Shown here: one piece after another, positions 54,925-62,495 of the stretch
Layout: every line of letters begins with the position of its first letter
Position numbering within the stretch: position 1 is the stretch's first letter
NCBI GenBank assembly: GCA_015057165.1
Contig: SVEY01000012.1
Coordinates: 1 to 64,000, forward strand
Source: Lachnospiraceae bacterium
GTDB lineage: Bacteria; Bacillota; Clostridia; Lachnospirales; Lachnospiraceae
Length of the DNA stretch: 64,000 nucleotides
Direction: 5' to 3'
Made by a program: the position numbers and the translations under genes
Notes under the pieces: generated by a model
Told to the model about the DNA's origin: nothing
The model's input: only the letters and a program-made list of their open reading frames with translations
Database searches by the model: none

Positions 54925-54987
54925 ACACTAGTGTAAAGGCAAAAGCTACATCTGTCAAGTACAATGTAAAGTTATGTGTCATGACAC
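54925..54987 (-). promoter_or_regulatory. nad operon promoter with two putative NiaR operators
   Basis: TTGACA (54953-54958) and TACACT (54930-54935), 17 bp apart. A perfect palindrome GTGTCATGACAC (54976-54987) lies upstream of the -35, and ACACTAGTGT (54925-54934) overlaps the -10; both share GTGT half sites. Fits control by the NiaR encoded in the operon. Confidence 0.75.
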
Positions 54988-55020
54988 TAAGGCAACCCTG
55001 CGTATTTACGTGCTTTAAGC

Positions 55021-55052
55021 AAAAAAGACAACTACACATATGTGTAATTGCC
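55021..55052 (-). terminator. Terminator of the trp operon
   Basis: CAATTACACAT/ATGTGTAGTTG stem followed by TCTTTTTT on the minus strand, 20 bp past trpG. Confidence 0.85.
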
Positions 55053-55072
55053 TTCAAACAATATTCATATCT

Positions 55073-55639
55073 CTATTTCGTAATAAAGTTCTCTAGAATC
55101 TTCTTTCCGTCTGGAGTCAGTATTGACTCTGGATGGAATTGTAATCCATATACTTCGTAGTCTCTATGCTTAACACCCATAATCTCATGATCATCATTAG
55201 CACTTGCTATTATCTCAAGCTCAGTTGGTAGTCCCTTTCGTGATACACTTAGGGAATGATATCTTGCCACTTCTACTTCTTTGTCTAACCCAGCAAATAT
55301 CTTACAGGAATTATCAATACTTGCAACAGACCTTTTACCATGCATAAGATTAGCTGCATAATCAACATTTGCCCCAAAAGCTTCGCATATTGCCTGATGA
55401 CCAAGACATACTCCAAGGATTGGTGTCTCACCTGCAAATTCTCTTACAACATCCTCGCATATTCCGGCCCTTTCTGGTCGTCCTGGGCCAGGACTTAATA
55501 TTATGTGATCTGCCATTCTTCTAATCTCTGATAGGCTAACATCGTCATTTCTTACAACCCTAATGTCCGAGCTTATACTTCCCAACATCTGATAGAGATT
55601 ATATGAGAAGCTATCATAATTATCTATTAGTAAAATCAT
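55073..55639 (-). CDS. trpG: Anthranilate synthase glutamine amidotransferase component
   Basis: 188-aa class I glutamine amidotransferase that gives ammonia to TrpE. Nucleophile Cys in LGVCLGHQAICEAFG, His-Glu in LQFHPESILT, oxyanion LSPGPGRP. Could also serve para-aminobenzoate synthesis. 2 bp after trpE, last gene of the operon. Confidence 0.95.
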   Translation of the reverse strand: MILLIDNYDSFSYNLYQMLGSISSDIRVVRNDDVSLSEIRRMADHIILSPGPGRPERAGICEDVVREFAGETPILGVCLGHQAICEAFGANVDYAANLMHGKRSVASIDNSCKIFAGLDKEVEVARYHSLSVSRKGLPTELEIIASANDDHEIMGVKHRDYEVYGLQFHPESILTPDGKKILENFITK

Positions 55640-55641
55640 AA

Positions 55642-57111
55642 CTAGTCCTCCATCTTAGAAGCCTTCTCAATAGAAAGCATTACGGCTTTAGCTTTGTTAA
55701 TGCACTCGTTGTATTCGTTTATAGGAATAGAATCAGCAACGATTCCGGCACCTGAGCGAACAAATACCTTGTTATTCTTCTTGTAAGCAATTCTAATGGC
55801 TATAGCAGTATCAAGATTACCTGTAAAATCAATATATCCTATTGCGCCACCATATATACCACGCTTATTATTCTCTAACTCATTAATAATCTCACAGGCT
55901 CTAATCTTAGGCGCTCCCGACAAAGTTCCAGCAGGAAGAATCGCATCTATTACATCAACAGGGCTTTTATTATCATTTAACTCTCCCTTAACAGTTGACC
56001 CTATATGCATAACATGTGAGAAACGCAAAACCTCCATATACTTCTCAACTTCAACAGAACCAAACTTAGAGATTCTACCAATATCGTTCCTGCCAAGATC
56101 AACAAGCATATTGTGTTCGCTGAGTTCCTTCTCGTCCTTTAGAAGATCCTCTTCTAATCTCTTATCCTCACTCTCATTCATGCCTCTTGGTCTTGTCCCT
56201 GCTAGTGGAAATGTATGAAGCACTCCATCCTCTAATTTAACAAGAGTCTCTGGACTTGCACCAGCAACCTCCATATCGTCACCACTAAAATAGAACATGT
56301 AGGGTGACGGATTAAGAGTTCTTAAGATTCTATAGGTATCAAAGAGACTTCCTTTAAAATCTGCTTCTAATCTATTAGAAAGTACGACCTGGAATATATC
56401 TCCTTCGTATATATAATCTTTTGCTTTGTTAACCTTTTGGCAAAATTCTTCTTCACTAAATAAAGCTCTATAGTCTGATAAAAGCTCACCCTTAGGGATG
56501 TCAGCCTTCTTGCCATTTTGAATAAGTCTTATAATCTCATCAATATCTGTCAGCGCCTGCTTATAGCTATCCTTAAAATTATCAGCCGGTGCATTGGCAA
56601 TTATTACTATCTTCTGCTTAAGATTATCAAAGGCAATCACCTTATCAAACAGCATCAAATCAAAATCCTTAAAGCCCTCAGTATCATCAGCATCAAGGTT
56701 AAGCTTAGGCTCTGCATATTTAATATAGTCAAAGGAAAAATAACCTACCAGTCCACCTGTAAAGGAAGGATAATCCTTAAGCTTAGGACTCTTGTATTTA
56801 TCTAATATATCCTTAAGATGTGCTTTAGGCTCTCTAACTACTTCTTCTAGCACCAGGGAGCCATTAGCATCGTATATCTTAAGGTGATTATTGCTACACG
56901 TAATACATAGCTTAGGATTGTATCCAAGGAATGTATATCTGCCCCAGCTTTCCTGTTCCATAACGCTCTCTAGGATGAAAACGTGAGGGCTTACGCCTCT
57001 AAGAATTCGAAGAAGTTCAATAGGTGTTGTAACATCTGAAAGAATCTCCTTCTTAACAGGAATATAATTATAATCTCTAGTGTATTGCTGTAATGTGTCG
57101 TAATTACTCAT
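55642..57111 (-). CDS. trpE: Anthranilate synthase component I
   Basis: 489 aa. Converts chorismate to anthranilate with TrpG. The N-terminal FILESVMEQESWGRYTFLG holds the tryptophan-feedback Ser region. C-terminal chorismate-binding blocks: IFQVVLSNRLEAD, SPYMFYF, AGASPETLV, FPLAGTRPRG, DLGRNDIGR and LPAGTLSGAPK. Sixth in the operon, after a gap that carries palindromic elements. Confidence 0.95.
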   Translation of the reverse strand: MSNYDTLQQYTRDYNYIPVKKEILSDVTTPIELLRILRGVSPHVFILESVMEQESWGRYTFLGYNPKLCITCSNNHLKIYDANGSLVLEEVVREPKAHLKDILDKYKSPKLKDYPSFTGGLVGYFSFDYIKYAEPKLNLDADDTEGFKDFDLMLFDKVIAFDNLKQKIVIIANAPADNFKDSYKQALTDIDEIIRLIQNGKKADIPKGELLSDYRALFSEEEFCQKVNKAKDYIYEGDIFQVVLSNRLEADFKGSLFDTYRILRTLNPSPYMFYFSGDDMEVAGASPETLVKLEDGVLHTFPLAGTRPRGMNESEDKRLEEDLLKDEKELSEHNMLVDLGRNDIGRISKFGSVEVEKYMEVLRFSHVMHIGSTVKGELNDNKSPVDVIDAILPAGTLSGAPKIRACEIINELENNKRGIYGGAIGYIDFTGNLDTAIAIRIAYKKNNKVFVRSGAGIVADSIPINEYNECINKAKAVMLSIEKASKMED

Positions 57112-57131
57112 AATAGTACCTCTTATGTCTT

Positions 57132-57156
57132 ATACATCTAAGCACCAAATATCTGC
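57132..57156. repeat. Solo arm of a type-B palindromic element
   Basis: ATACATCTAAGC-ACCAAATATCTGC matches the left arm of the full element at 58327-58351 in 24 of 25 positions, but no right arm follows. Confidence 0.75.
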
Positions 57157-57178
57157 TGCTCTAAAACTAATTAATCTT

Positions 57179-57279
57179 ATGTCTAATTACCGAGCGTCGG
57201 CACGCTCATGAGAAAAATCGTATGCGATACCATGAAATGGTATCGCCGGTAACTAAGCCGACCTCGGCTAATTAGACAT
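57179..57279. repeat. Palindromic element type A with nested hairpin
   Basis: The left arm (57179-57201, ATGTCTAATTACCGAG then CGTCGGC) pairs with the right arm (57257-57279, GCCGACCTCGGC then TAATTAGACAT). The loop begins ACGCTCATGAGAAAAATCG and ends CTAA, as in the other copies, but is split by a 32-bp insert holding a perfect hairpin GCGATACCAT/ATGGTATCGC. The right arm contains the trpD stop codon. Confidence 0.85.
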
Positions 57280-58287
57280 TTTAATATACTTCTCTAGAGC
57301 TTCATAAGCCTTACCAGAATCTAGTATCTCCTCTGCAAGAATGACACCCTTGGCGATGGAGTCTGCCTTGCCACCAATATATAGGGCTGCTCCTGCATTC
57401 ATAAGAACAGTGTTTCTCTTGCCACCCTTTATTTCGCCCTTGAGGATGCCTCGGGTTATATTAGCATTTTCCTCAGGGGTGCCACCTACAAGCTCCGCCT
57501 TGTCGCATCTATCGAAGCCAAATACCTCAGGGGAAATGTCATAAGACTTAAAGTATCCGTCATTAACCTCACATACAAAGGTTGGTCCTACAGCTGATAT
57601 TTCATCTAATTTCTCACGACCATATACTACCATACCTCTTTTTACTCCCATATCTGACAAAACTCTGGCAAGGGGTTCTACAAGGCATTCATCATATACT
57701 CCAAGAAGCTGTCTTGTAGGACATCCCGGGTTTGTTAGTGGCCCTAATATATTAAATACAGTTCTAAAACCAAGTTCCTTTCTTATGGCACCAACATATT
57801 TCATTGATGTATGATACTTCTGTGCGAAGAAGAAGCAAAAGTTAGTATCAGCAAGTAGCTTCTTACATTCCTCAGGGCTCTTATCTATATTAGCTCCAAG
57901 AGCCTCAAGACAATCAGCTGTACCACTAAGGGAAGATGCGGCACGATTACCATGCTTTGCCACCTTAATTCCTGCTGCTGCTGCAATAAATGCTGTTGTT
58001 GTGGAGATATTAAAGCTTCCTGCTCTGTCTCCACCTGTACCTACTATTTCCATTGCGTCCAGATTACCTAGATCGCATTTCCGAGCATGCTCTCTCATAG
58101 CCTTAGCACATCCTAGTATTTCATCTTCAGTCTCTTTCTTTGTGCTTTTGGTTGAGAGAGCAGCTAGAAATGCCGCGTTCTGTGTCTGAGATGTCTCACC
58201 AGACATTATCTCATTCATTACTGTGTAGGCCTCATCATAAGTGAGGTCTTCTTTCATTACAATTTTCTCAATAGCTTCTTTAATCAT
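57268..58287 (-). CDS. trpD: Anthranilate phosphoribosyltransferase
   Basis: 339 aa. Adds the PRPP ribosyl to anthranilate. [22 protein letters not shown] and the [12 protein letters not shown] block bind PRPP and anthranilate; [11 protein letters not shown] is present. The last four codons (KMSN and stop) lie in the right arm of a type A palindromic element, so the native end may have been replaced on insertion. Confidence 0.95.
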   Translation of the reverse strand: MIKEAIEKIVMKEDLTYDEAYTVMNEIMSGETSQTQNAAFLAALSTKSTKKETEDEILGCAKAMREHARKCDLGNLDAMEIVGTGGDRAGSFNISTTTAFIAAAAGIKVAKHGNRAASSLSGTADCLEALGANIDKSPEECKKLLADTNFCFFFAQKYHTSMKYVGAIRKELGFRTVFNILGPLTNPGCPTRQLLGVYDECLVEPLARVLSDMGVKRGMVVYGREKLDEISAVGPTFVCEVNDGYFKSYDISPEVFGFDRCDKAELVGGTPEENANITRGILKGEIKGGKRNTVLMNAGAALYIGGKADSIAKGVILAEEILDSGKAYEALEKYIKMSN

Positions 58288-58326
58288 CTTGTGTCTCCTT
58301 TCAGGTAAGTGTTACTACGTAATCAT

Positions 58327-58399
58327 ATACATCTAAGCACCAAATACCTGCACGCTCATGCAAAAAATCGCTTAGCAGGTTTTGGCTGCTTAGATGTAT
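58327..58399. repeat. Palindromic element type B
   Basis: 73 bp. Left arm ATACATCTAAGCA-CCAAATACCTGC (58327-58351), right arm GCAGGTTTTGGCTGC then TTAGATGTAT (58375-58399), complementary with few mismatches. The 23-nt loop (58352-58374) starts ACGCTCAT and contains AAAATCGCT, matching type A loops at 20 of 23 positions, although the stems are unrelated to type A. Confidence 0.88.
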
Positions 58400-58409
58400 T
58401 TTATTGTAT

Positions 58410-58433
58410 GTCCCTCTTGGTTGACAGGGGGAC
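58410..58433. repeat. Short GTCCC/GGGAC hairpin before trpA's stop
   Basis: GTCCC-tcttggttgacagg-GGGAC between the type B element and the trpA stop. Another small GC-rich palindrome; function unknown. Confidence 0.5.
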
Positions 58434-58438
58434 GGTGC

Positions 58439-59239
58439 TTAGGTGGTTTTTAGCTGTATCTCACGCTTAAACTTAGATACATATTCTCTTGCAACATCAG
58501 GATTATAATTTCCCTCTCTCATTAGATTGATGAAATGTGAGCCAACAATCGCTCCATCAATTATATCTCTCATTGGCTCTACATCCTTCGCTTCTCTAAT
58601 TCCAAATCCCATCATCACCGGAATCTTGGAATGCTTCTTAACATCAGTTAGATAATCAATTACCTTACTGTGAAATGATGCATTTCCACCTGTAACTCCC
58701 ATAGAAGATACGCAATATACAAATCCTCTTGCATTCTCAAGAATTGTTGGTATTCTATCAGCACTTATTGGTGATACTAATTGTACAAGTATTGTTGTGC
58801 CATACTTATCAATTGCATCTCTTAACTCATCTTGTTCCTCTAGTGGAAGGTCTGGAATAATAAGTCCATCTACACCACACTCATCACATTTCTTAGCAAA
58901 AGCTTCTATTCCGTAATTAACAATTGTGTTGTAATACATCATGAATAGTATTGGTTGCTGACTTCCAGCATCTCTTATGTCCTTCATTAGTTCAAATGTC
59001 TTTCTTAGGCTGGAGCCCTGTTGTATAGCCTCATAACTTGCTTGCTGAATCACACTTCCATCTGCAATTGGGTCAGAGAATGGAATGCCAAGCTCTATAA
59101 CATCTGTATATCCCTTCTGAGCTTCTATGATTTGTCTTGTTGTCTCCATCCCGCCAAGTCCAGCAGTGTAATATGTAATAAATGCTTTCTCGCCTTTTTC
59201 TTGTAATTTCGATAAATGTTCTTCTATTCTACTTTTCAC
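58439..59239 (-). CDS. trpA: Tryptophan synthase alpha chain
   Basis: 266 aa with GTG at 59239, which has AAGGGGG about 5-8 bases before it. The frame continues to an ATG at 59278 inside trpB, but that start has no ribosome site and would add residues the family lacks. Catalytic Glu and Asp are in DVIELGIPFSDPIADG and CDECGVDGLIIPDLPLEE; GFGIREA and GAIVGSHF bind phosphate. 13 bp after trpB. Confidence 0.93.
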   Translation of the reverse strand: MKSRIEEHLSKLQEKGEKAFITYYTAGLGGMETTRQIIEAQKGYTDVIELGIPFSDPIADGSVIQQASYEAIQQGSSLRKTFELMKDIRDAGSQQPILFMMYYNTIVNYGIEAFAKKCDECGVDGLIIPDLPLEEQDELRDAIDKYGTTILVQLVSPISADRIPTILENARGFVYCVSSMGVTGGNASFHSKVIDYLTDVKKHSKIPVMMGFGIREAKDVEPMRDIIDGAIVGSHFINLMREGNYNPDVAREYVSKFKREIQLKTT

Positions 59240-59252
59240 AACAATCACCCCC

Positions 59253-60440
59253 TTAGTTAAGATATCCTTTACCGGCAATATAATCTGAAATTGTATTAAC
59301 GTCCTTGTCGCCTCTGCCAGATAAGCATATAATCATTGACTGATTCTTATTCATATTCCTAGCATACTTAATCGCATATGCTACTGCGTGAGCGCTTTCT
59401 ATTGCAGGAATTATTCCTTCTTCACGAGTTAATTCCATTAGAGCATCCATAGCCTCTGCATCTGTAATTGGTACATATTCTGCCCTGCCTGAATCTCTAA
59501 GAAATGCGTGTTCTGGGCCGACTCCTGGATAATCAAGTCCTGCTGAAATGGAATGGGCTAGCTGCACATTTCCATCCTCGTCACTTAGTAAATATGACTT
59601 AGTTCCGTGAAGTACACCAATATGTCCTCTTGCCATTGATGCCGCGTGTTCATTGGTATCTATTCCCTTGCCTGCTGCCTCAACGCCGATTAGATTTACA
59701 TCCTTTTCATCAATAAAGTCAGCGAACATTCCAATGGAATTAGAGCCACCTCCTACGCAAGCCATTACAACATCTGGAAGTCTTCCTTCTTTTTCAAAAT
59801 GCTGCTTTTTTGCTTCTCTTGAGATACATGACTGAAATTCCTTAACCATCTTAGGATATGGGTAAGGTCCTATTGCTGAACCTATTATGTAGAATGTATC
59901 TTCTGCCGTCTTAGCCCATGTCCTAATAGCTTCATTAGTTGCATCCTTAAGGGTATTAGAGCCTGATTCAACTGACACAACCTTTGCCCCAAGCATCTCC
60001 ATTCTCATTACATTAAGGGCCTGTCTCTTAACATCTTCGCTACCCATAAATACAGTACACTCCATATTAAATAGTGCACATCCTGTTGCTGTTGCAACTC
60101 CATGCTGTCCTGCACCTGTTTCAGCTATTATCTTAGTCTTGCCCATTCTCTTAGCAAGAAGAATCTGACCTAGTACGTTGTTAATCTTGTGCGCCCCCGT
60201 ATGATTTAAATCTTCTCTTTTAAGATATATCTTCGTGCCATATTTCTTAGAGAGATTCTCGGCAAGATATAGAGGCGTTTCTCTGCCAACATATTCCTTA
60301 AGATAATAATTATATTCTCTGATGAATTCTTCATCTCTTATTGCCTTTTCAAATTCTTCGTCAATCTCATTTAAGACGTTCATTAAGGTCTCTGCAACAT
60401 ATTGACCACCGAATTGTCCATAATATGCTTTCTCGTTCAT
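59253..60440 (-). CDS. trpB: Tryptophan synthase beta chain
   Basis: 395-aa PLP enzyme joining indole and serine. PLP lysine in [25 protein letters not shown], and the phosphate loop [10 protein letters not shown]. Usual TrpB1 length. AAGGAAG before the ATG. Confidence 0.97.
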   Translation of the reverse strand: MNEKAYYGQFGGQYVAETLMNVLNEIDEEFEKAIRDEEFIREYNYYLKEYVGRETPLYLAENLSKKYGTKIYLKREDLNHTGAHKINNVLGQILLAKRMGKTKIIAETGAGQHGVATATGCALFNMECTVFMGSEDVKRQALNVMRMEMLGAKVVSVESGSNTLKDATNEAIRTWAKTAEDTFYIIGSAIGPYPYPKMVKEFQSCISREAKKQHFEKEGRLPDVVMACVGGGSNSIGMFADFIDEKDVNLIGVEAAGKGIDTNEHAASMARGHIGVLHGTKSYLLSDEDGNVQLAHSISAGLDYPGVGPEHAFLRDSGRAEYVPITDAEAMDALMELTREEGIIPAIESAHAVAYAIKYARNMNKNQSMIICLSGRGDKDVNTISDYIAGKGYLN

Positions 60441-60492
60441 AATGCTTCCTTTCTAGTAACTATTACCTGCTCGCTTGCCACCCATTAATATT

Positions 60493-60561
60493 ATGTCTAA
60501 TTACCGAGTGTCGGCACGCTCATACAGAAAATCGCTAAGCCGACCTCGGCTAATTAGACAT
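60493..60561. repeat. Palindromic element type A, 69 bp
   Basis: The 23-bp arms (60493-60515 and 60539-60561) differ from those at 57179 by one base (GTGTCGGC against GCGTCGGC). The 23-nt loop 60516-60538 starts ACGCTCAT, contains AAAATCGCT and has no insert. Located between trpF and trpB. Confidence 0.88.
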
Positions 60562-60566
60562 TTGCT

Positions 60567-61229
60567 CTAGTAGTATAATCGCTTCGCAGGTTTTTGATTT
60601 ACTGCTAAAACAAAACTATCTATTAGCCTTTTATCTTTACCAATCTTATCAATATGAGCTTCCACGCCAGAACTCACATCAACTATGTCTGGATTAAGGA
60701 TTGATATTGCCTCGCTGACGTTGTCTGAATTAAGGCCTCCTGCAAGGATAAATGTCTTGTCCTTAAAAACCTTAGATTCTAATTTGTCTTTGTTTTGCTG
60801 CCAGTCAAATGTCTGTCCTGAACCAAAATTCTTAGAATCAATTACAATACCTGTTATCCTCCGGTATTGGTTAGGCTTAAGTCCCATAATCCATCGCATC
60901 TTATCATCATATTCTTCATCTGATAGATTAATGGCGCACCAGACTTCCTTTCTAGTCTTATCAAGTATTGATTCCTTAAGCTCTCCATGAATCTGGATTA
61001 CATCGAATCCGGCATCTTCCTTATCAATTACTTCTTCCAGCGTAGGAGAAACCATAACCGCCACCTTCTTTATATTAGAATCGAGTCTGTTCATTATTAA
61101 TCTTGCTTTATCTATTGTAATATTCCGTTTGCTTTTCTCGTAAAACACAAATCCAGCGAAATCTACCTTATTATCATTAAGATAATCTGATTCCTTCTCA
61201 CTTGTGATTCCACATATCTTAATCTTCAT
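60567..61229 (-). CDS. trpF: Phosphoribosylanthranilate isomerase
   Basis: 220 aa. IKICGITSEKE with the catalytic Cys, GIVIDSKNFGSG with the Asp, FILAGGLNSDNV and DVSSGVEA. The final residues KPAKRLYY are encoded by DNA (60577-60596) closely matching the right half of the type B element (AATCGCTTcGCAGGTTTTtG), so the C-terminal tail seems repeat-derived. 5 bp before the type A element. Confidence 0.92.
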   Translation of the reverse strand: MKIKICGITSEKESDYLNDNKVDFAGFVFYEKSKRNITIDKARLIMNRLDSNIKKVAVMVSPTLEEVIDKEDAGFDVIQIHGELKESILDKTRKEVWCAINLSDEEYDDKMRWIMGLKPNQYRRITGIVIDSKNFGSGQTFDWQQNKDKLESKVFKDKTFILAGGLNSDNVSEAISILNPDIVDVSSGVEAHIDKIGKDKRLIDSFVLAVNQKPAKRLYY

Positions 61230-61284
61230 CTTCTTAACCTGCTCTCTTATGTCACATACTCTTACTTCTTGTTAATAGAATCTA

Positions 61285-62070
61285 TCACATTTCCTTCCAT
61301 CTTCTTGCAAGTTCTCTTGGACTTTTCGATTCCATAAATGACTGACCTATTAAGAATGCGTCAACACCTAAGTCCTTTAGAAAACGAACATCATCATCTG
61401 TCTTAATGCCTGATTCTGATACAACAATTATTTCCTCCGGAATGTATTTCTTAAGTCTTTTGGTTGTATCAAGGGATATTGTAAAATCATTAAGATTACG
61501 ATTGTTTATTCCTATAACAGAAGCCTCTATCTCAAGAGCCCTTTCTATCTCCACTTCATCGTGACATTCAACTAGTACATCTAGTCCTAATTCCTGCGAG
61601 AGCTGATAGAAAGCTTTAAGCTTAGCATCATCAAGTATGGCACATATAAGAAGTATTGCATCAGCACCTATTACCTTAGCTTCGTAGAATTGGTATTCGT
61701 CTATCATAAAGTCTTTTCTTAGAATTGGAAGAGTTGACTTTGTTCTAATCTGTTCTAGATACTCAGTGCTTCCTTTGAAATGATCCTTCTCTGTAAGACA
61801 GGAAATTGCATCAACTGAATCATTATATTCATCTATTCTTGTTAGTAAATCAATTGATGAATTAATATCTCCTGCAGAAGGAGATGCCTTCTTGAATTCA
61901 CCTATAATACTAATTCCATCCTTGGCAAGGTTATGATAGAACTTAGTTGTATCCCTCGTCTTATCCTTTAGTACAGAATAGGCCTTATCTCTCATTAATG
62001 AGACTGGAATTATATCCTTCTCTTCTCTAAGTCTTATTTTCTTGTCTTCGACGATTGTGTCTAGTATCAT
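61285..62070 (-). CDS. trpC: Indole-3-glycerol phosphate synthase
   Basis: 261 aa. IIGEFKKASPSAGDI, LRKDFMIDEYQ with catalytic Lys, LVECHDEVE, IGINNRNL and VSESGI are the family blocks. First gene of the operon, directly behind the T-box leader, with AAAGGA before the ATG. Confidence 0.96.
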   Translation of the reverse strand: MILDTIVEDKKIRLREEKDIIPVSLMRDKAYSVLKDKTRDTTKFYHNLAKDGISIIGEFKKASPSAGDINSSIDLLTRIDEYNDSVDAISCLTEKDHFKGSTEYLEQIRTKSTLPILRKDFMIDEYQFYEAKVIGADAILLICAILDDAKLKAFYQLSQELGLDVLVECHDEVEIERALEIEASVIGINNRNLNDFTISLDTTKRLKKYIPEEIIVVSESGIKTDDDVRFLKDLGVDAFLIGQSFMESKSPRELARRWKEM

Positions 62071-62104
62071 AATTCTCGTCCTTTCTCGTCAAAACGCAAC
62101 ATAT

Positions 62105-62392
62105 AAAAAAAATCCCAGCAATCTTACGATTGCTGGGACAAAATATCTAATATCTTGCGGTGCCACCCGGCTTGACGATAGCTTCTCTCTATCGACCACT
62201 CAACGCATACCATCATATGCTGACATTGTTAACGAAGTGTCTGCTCCGTCTCGCCTACTTTATTCTTATTTCAGCTCGCCCTCGAAAGTCCATTCATCAA
62301 AATATATTCTGCCATAATCACACCATCTACAGCTCTCTCTTAGAATAGGGAAGTTGACTACTTACTCTTTCTCATCGGTTTCAATCTTATTT
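62105..62392 (-). promoter_or_regulatory. Tryptophan T-box riboswitch
   Basis: Minus-strand leader of about 290 nt. Stem I starts near GATGAGAAAGAG; AGAGAG and GGTG motifs follow, then the specifier loop GAATGGAC with codon UGG (62290-62292). The conserved T-box GGGTGGCACCGCAAGA is at 62153-62168. The terminator TCCCAGCAATC/GATTGCTGGGA plus TTTTTTTT is at 62105-62138. Uncharged tRNA-Trp should favour the antiterminator and switch on trpC-F-B-A-D-E-G. Confidence 0.93.
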
Positions 62393-62403
62393 AGTTATCT
62401 AGT

Positions 62404-62432
62404 ATTTAATCATACTAATACACGTTTGTCAA
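62404..62432 (-). promoter_or_regulatory. trp operon promoter
   Basis: TTGACA (62427-62432) and TTAAAT (62404-62409), 17 bp apart, just before the T-box leader. Strong -35, moderate -10. Confidence 0.65.
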
Positions 62433-62443
62433 TAAAAATATCA

Positions 62444-62477
62444 AAAAATATGATTGCCCAGTAAATGGGGGCATATT
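62444..62477 (-). terminator. Possible terminator of the secreted poly-Asn protein gene
   Basis: TGCCC/GGGCA stem (62455-62459 and 62469-62473) followed, after a few bases, by ATTTTTTG on the minus strand. Short and imperfect. Confidence 0.35.
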
Positions 62478-62495
62478 ATTATGTCAAACTATTGT

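Noticed and set aside
57179..57279. Rho-independent terminator within the trp operon
   Set aside because: No T run follows on the minus strand, and copies share a loop sequence, which a terminator would not need.
59240..59278. Longer trpA start inside trpB
   Set aside because: No ribosome site; the GTG at 59239 has a strong one and gives the normal length.
62042..62348. Plus-strand open frames over the trp leader
   Set aside because: They lie antisense to a clear T-box with conserved motifs and terminator; no ribosome site or family resemblance.
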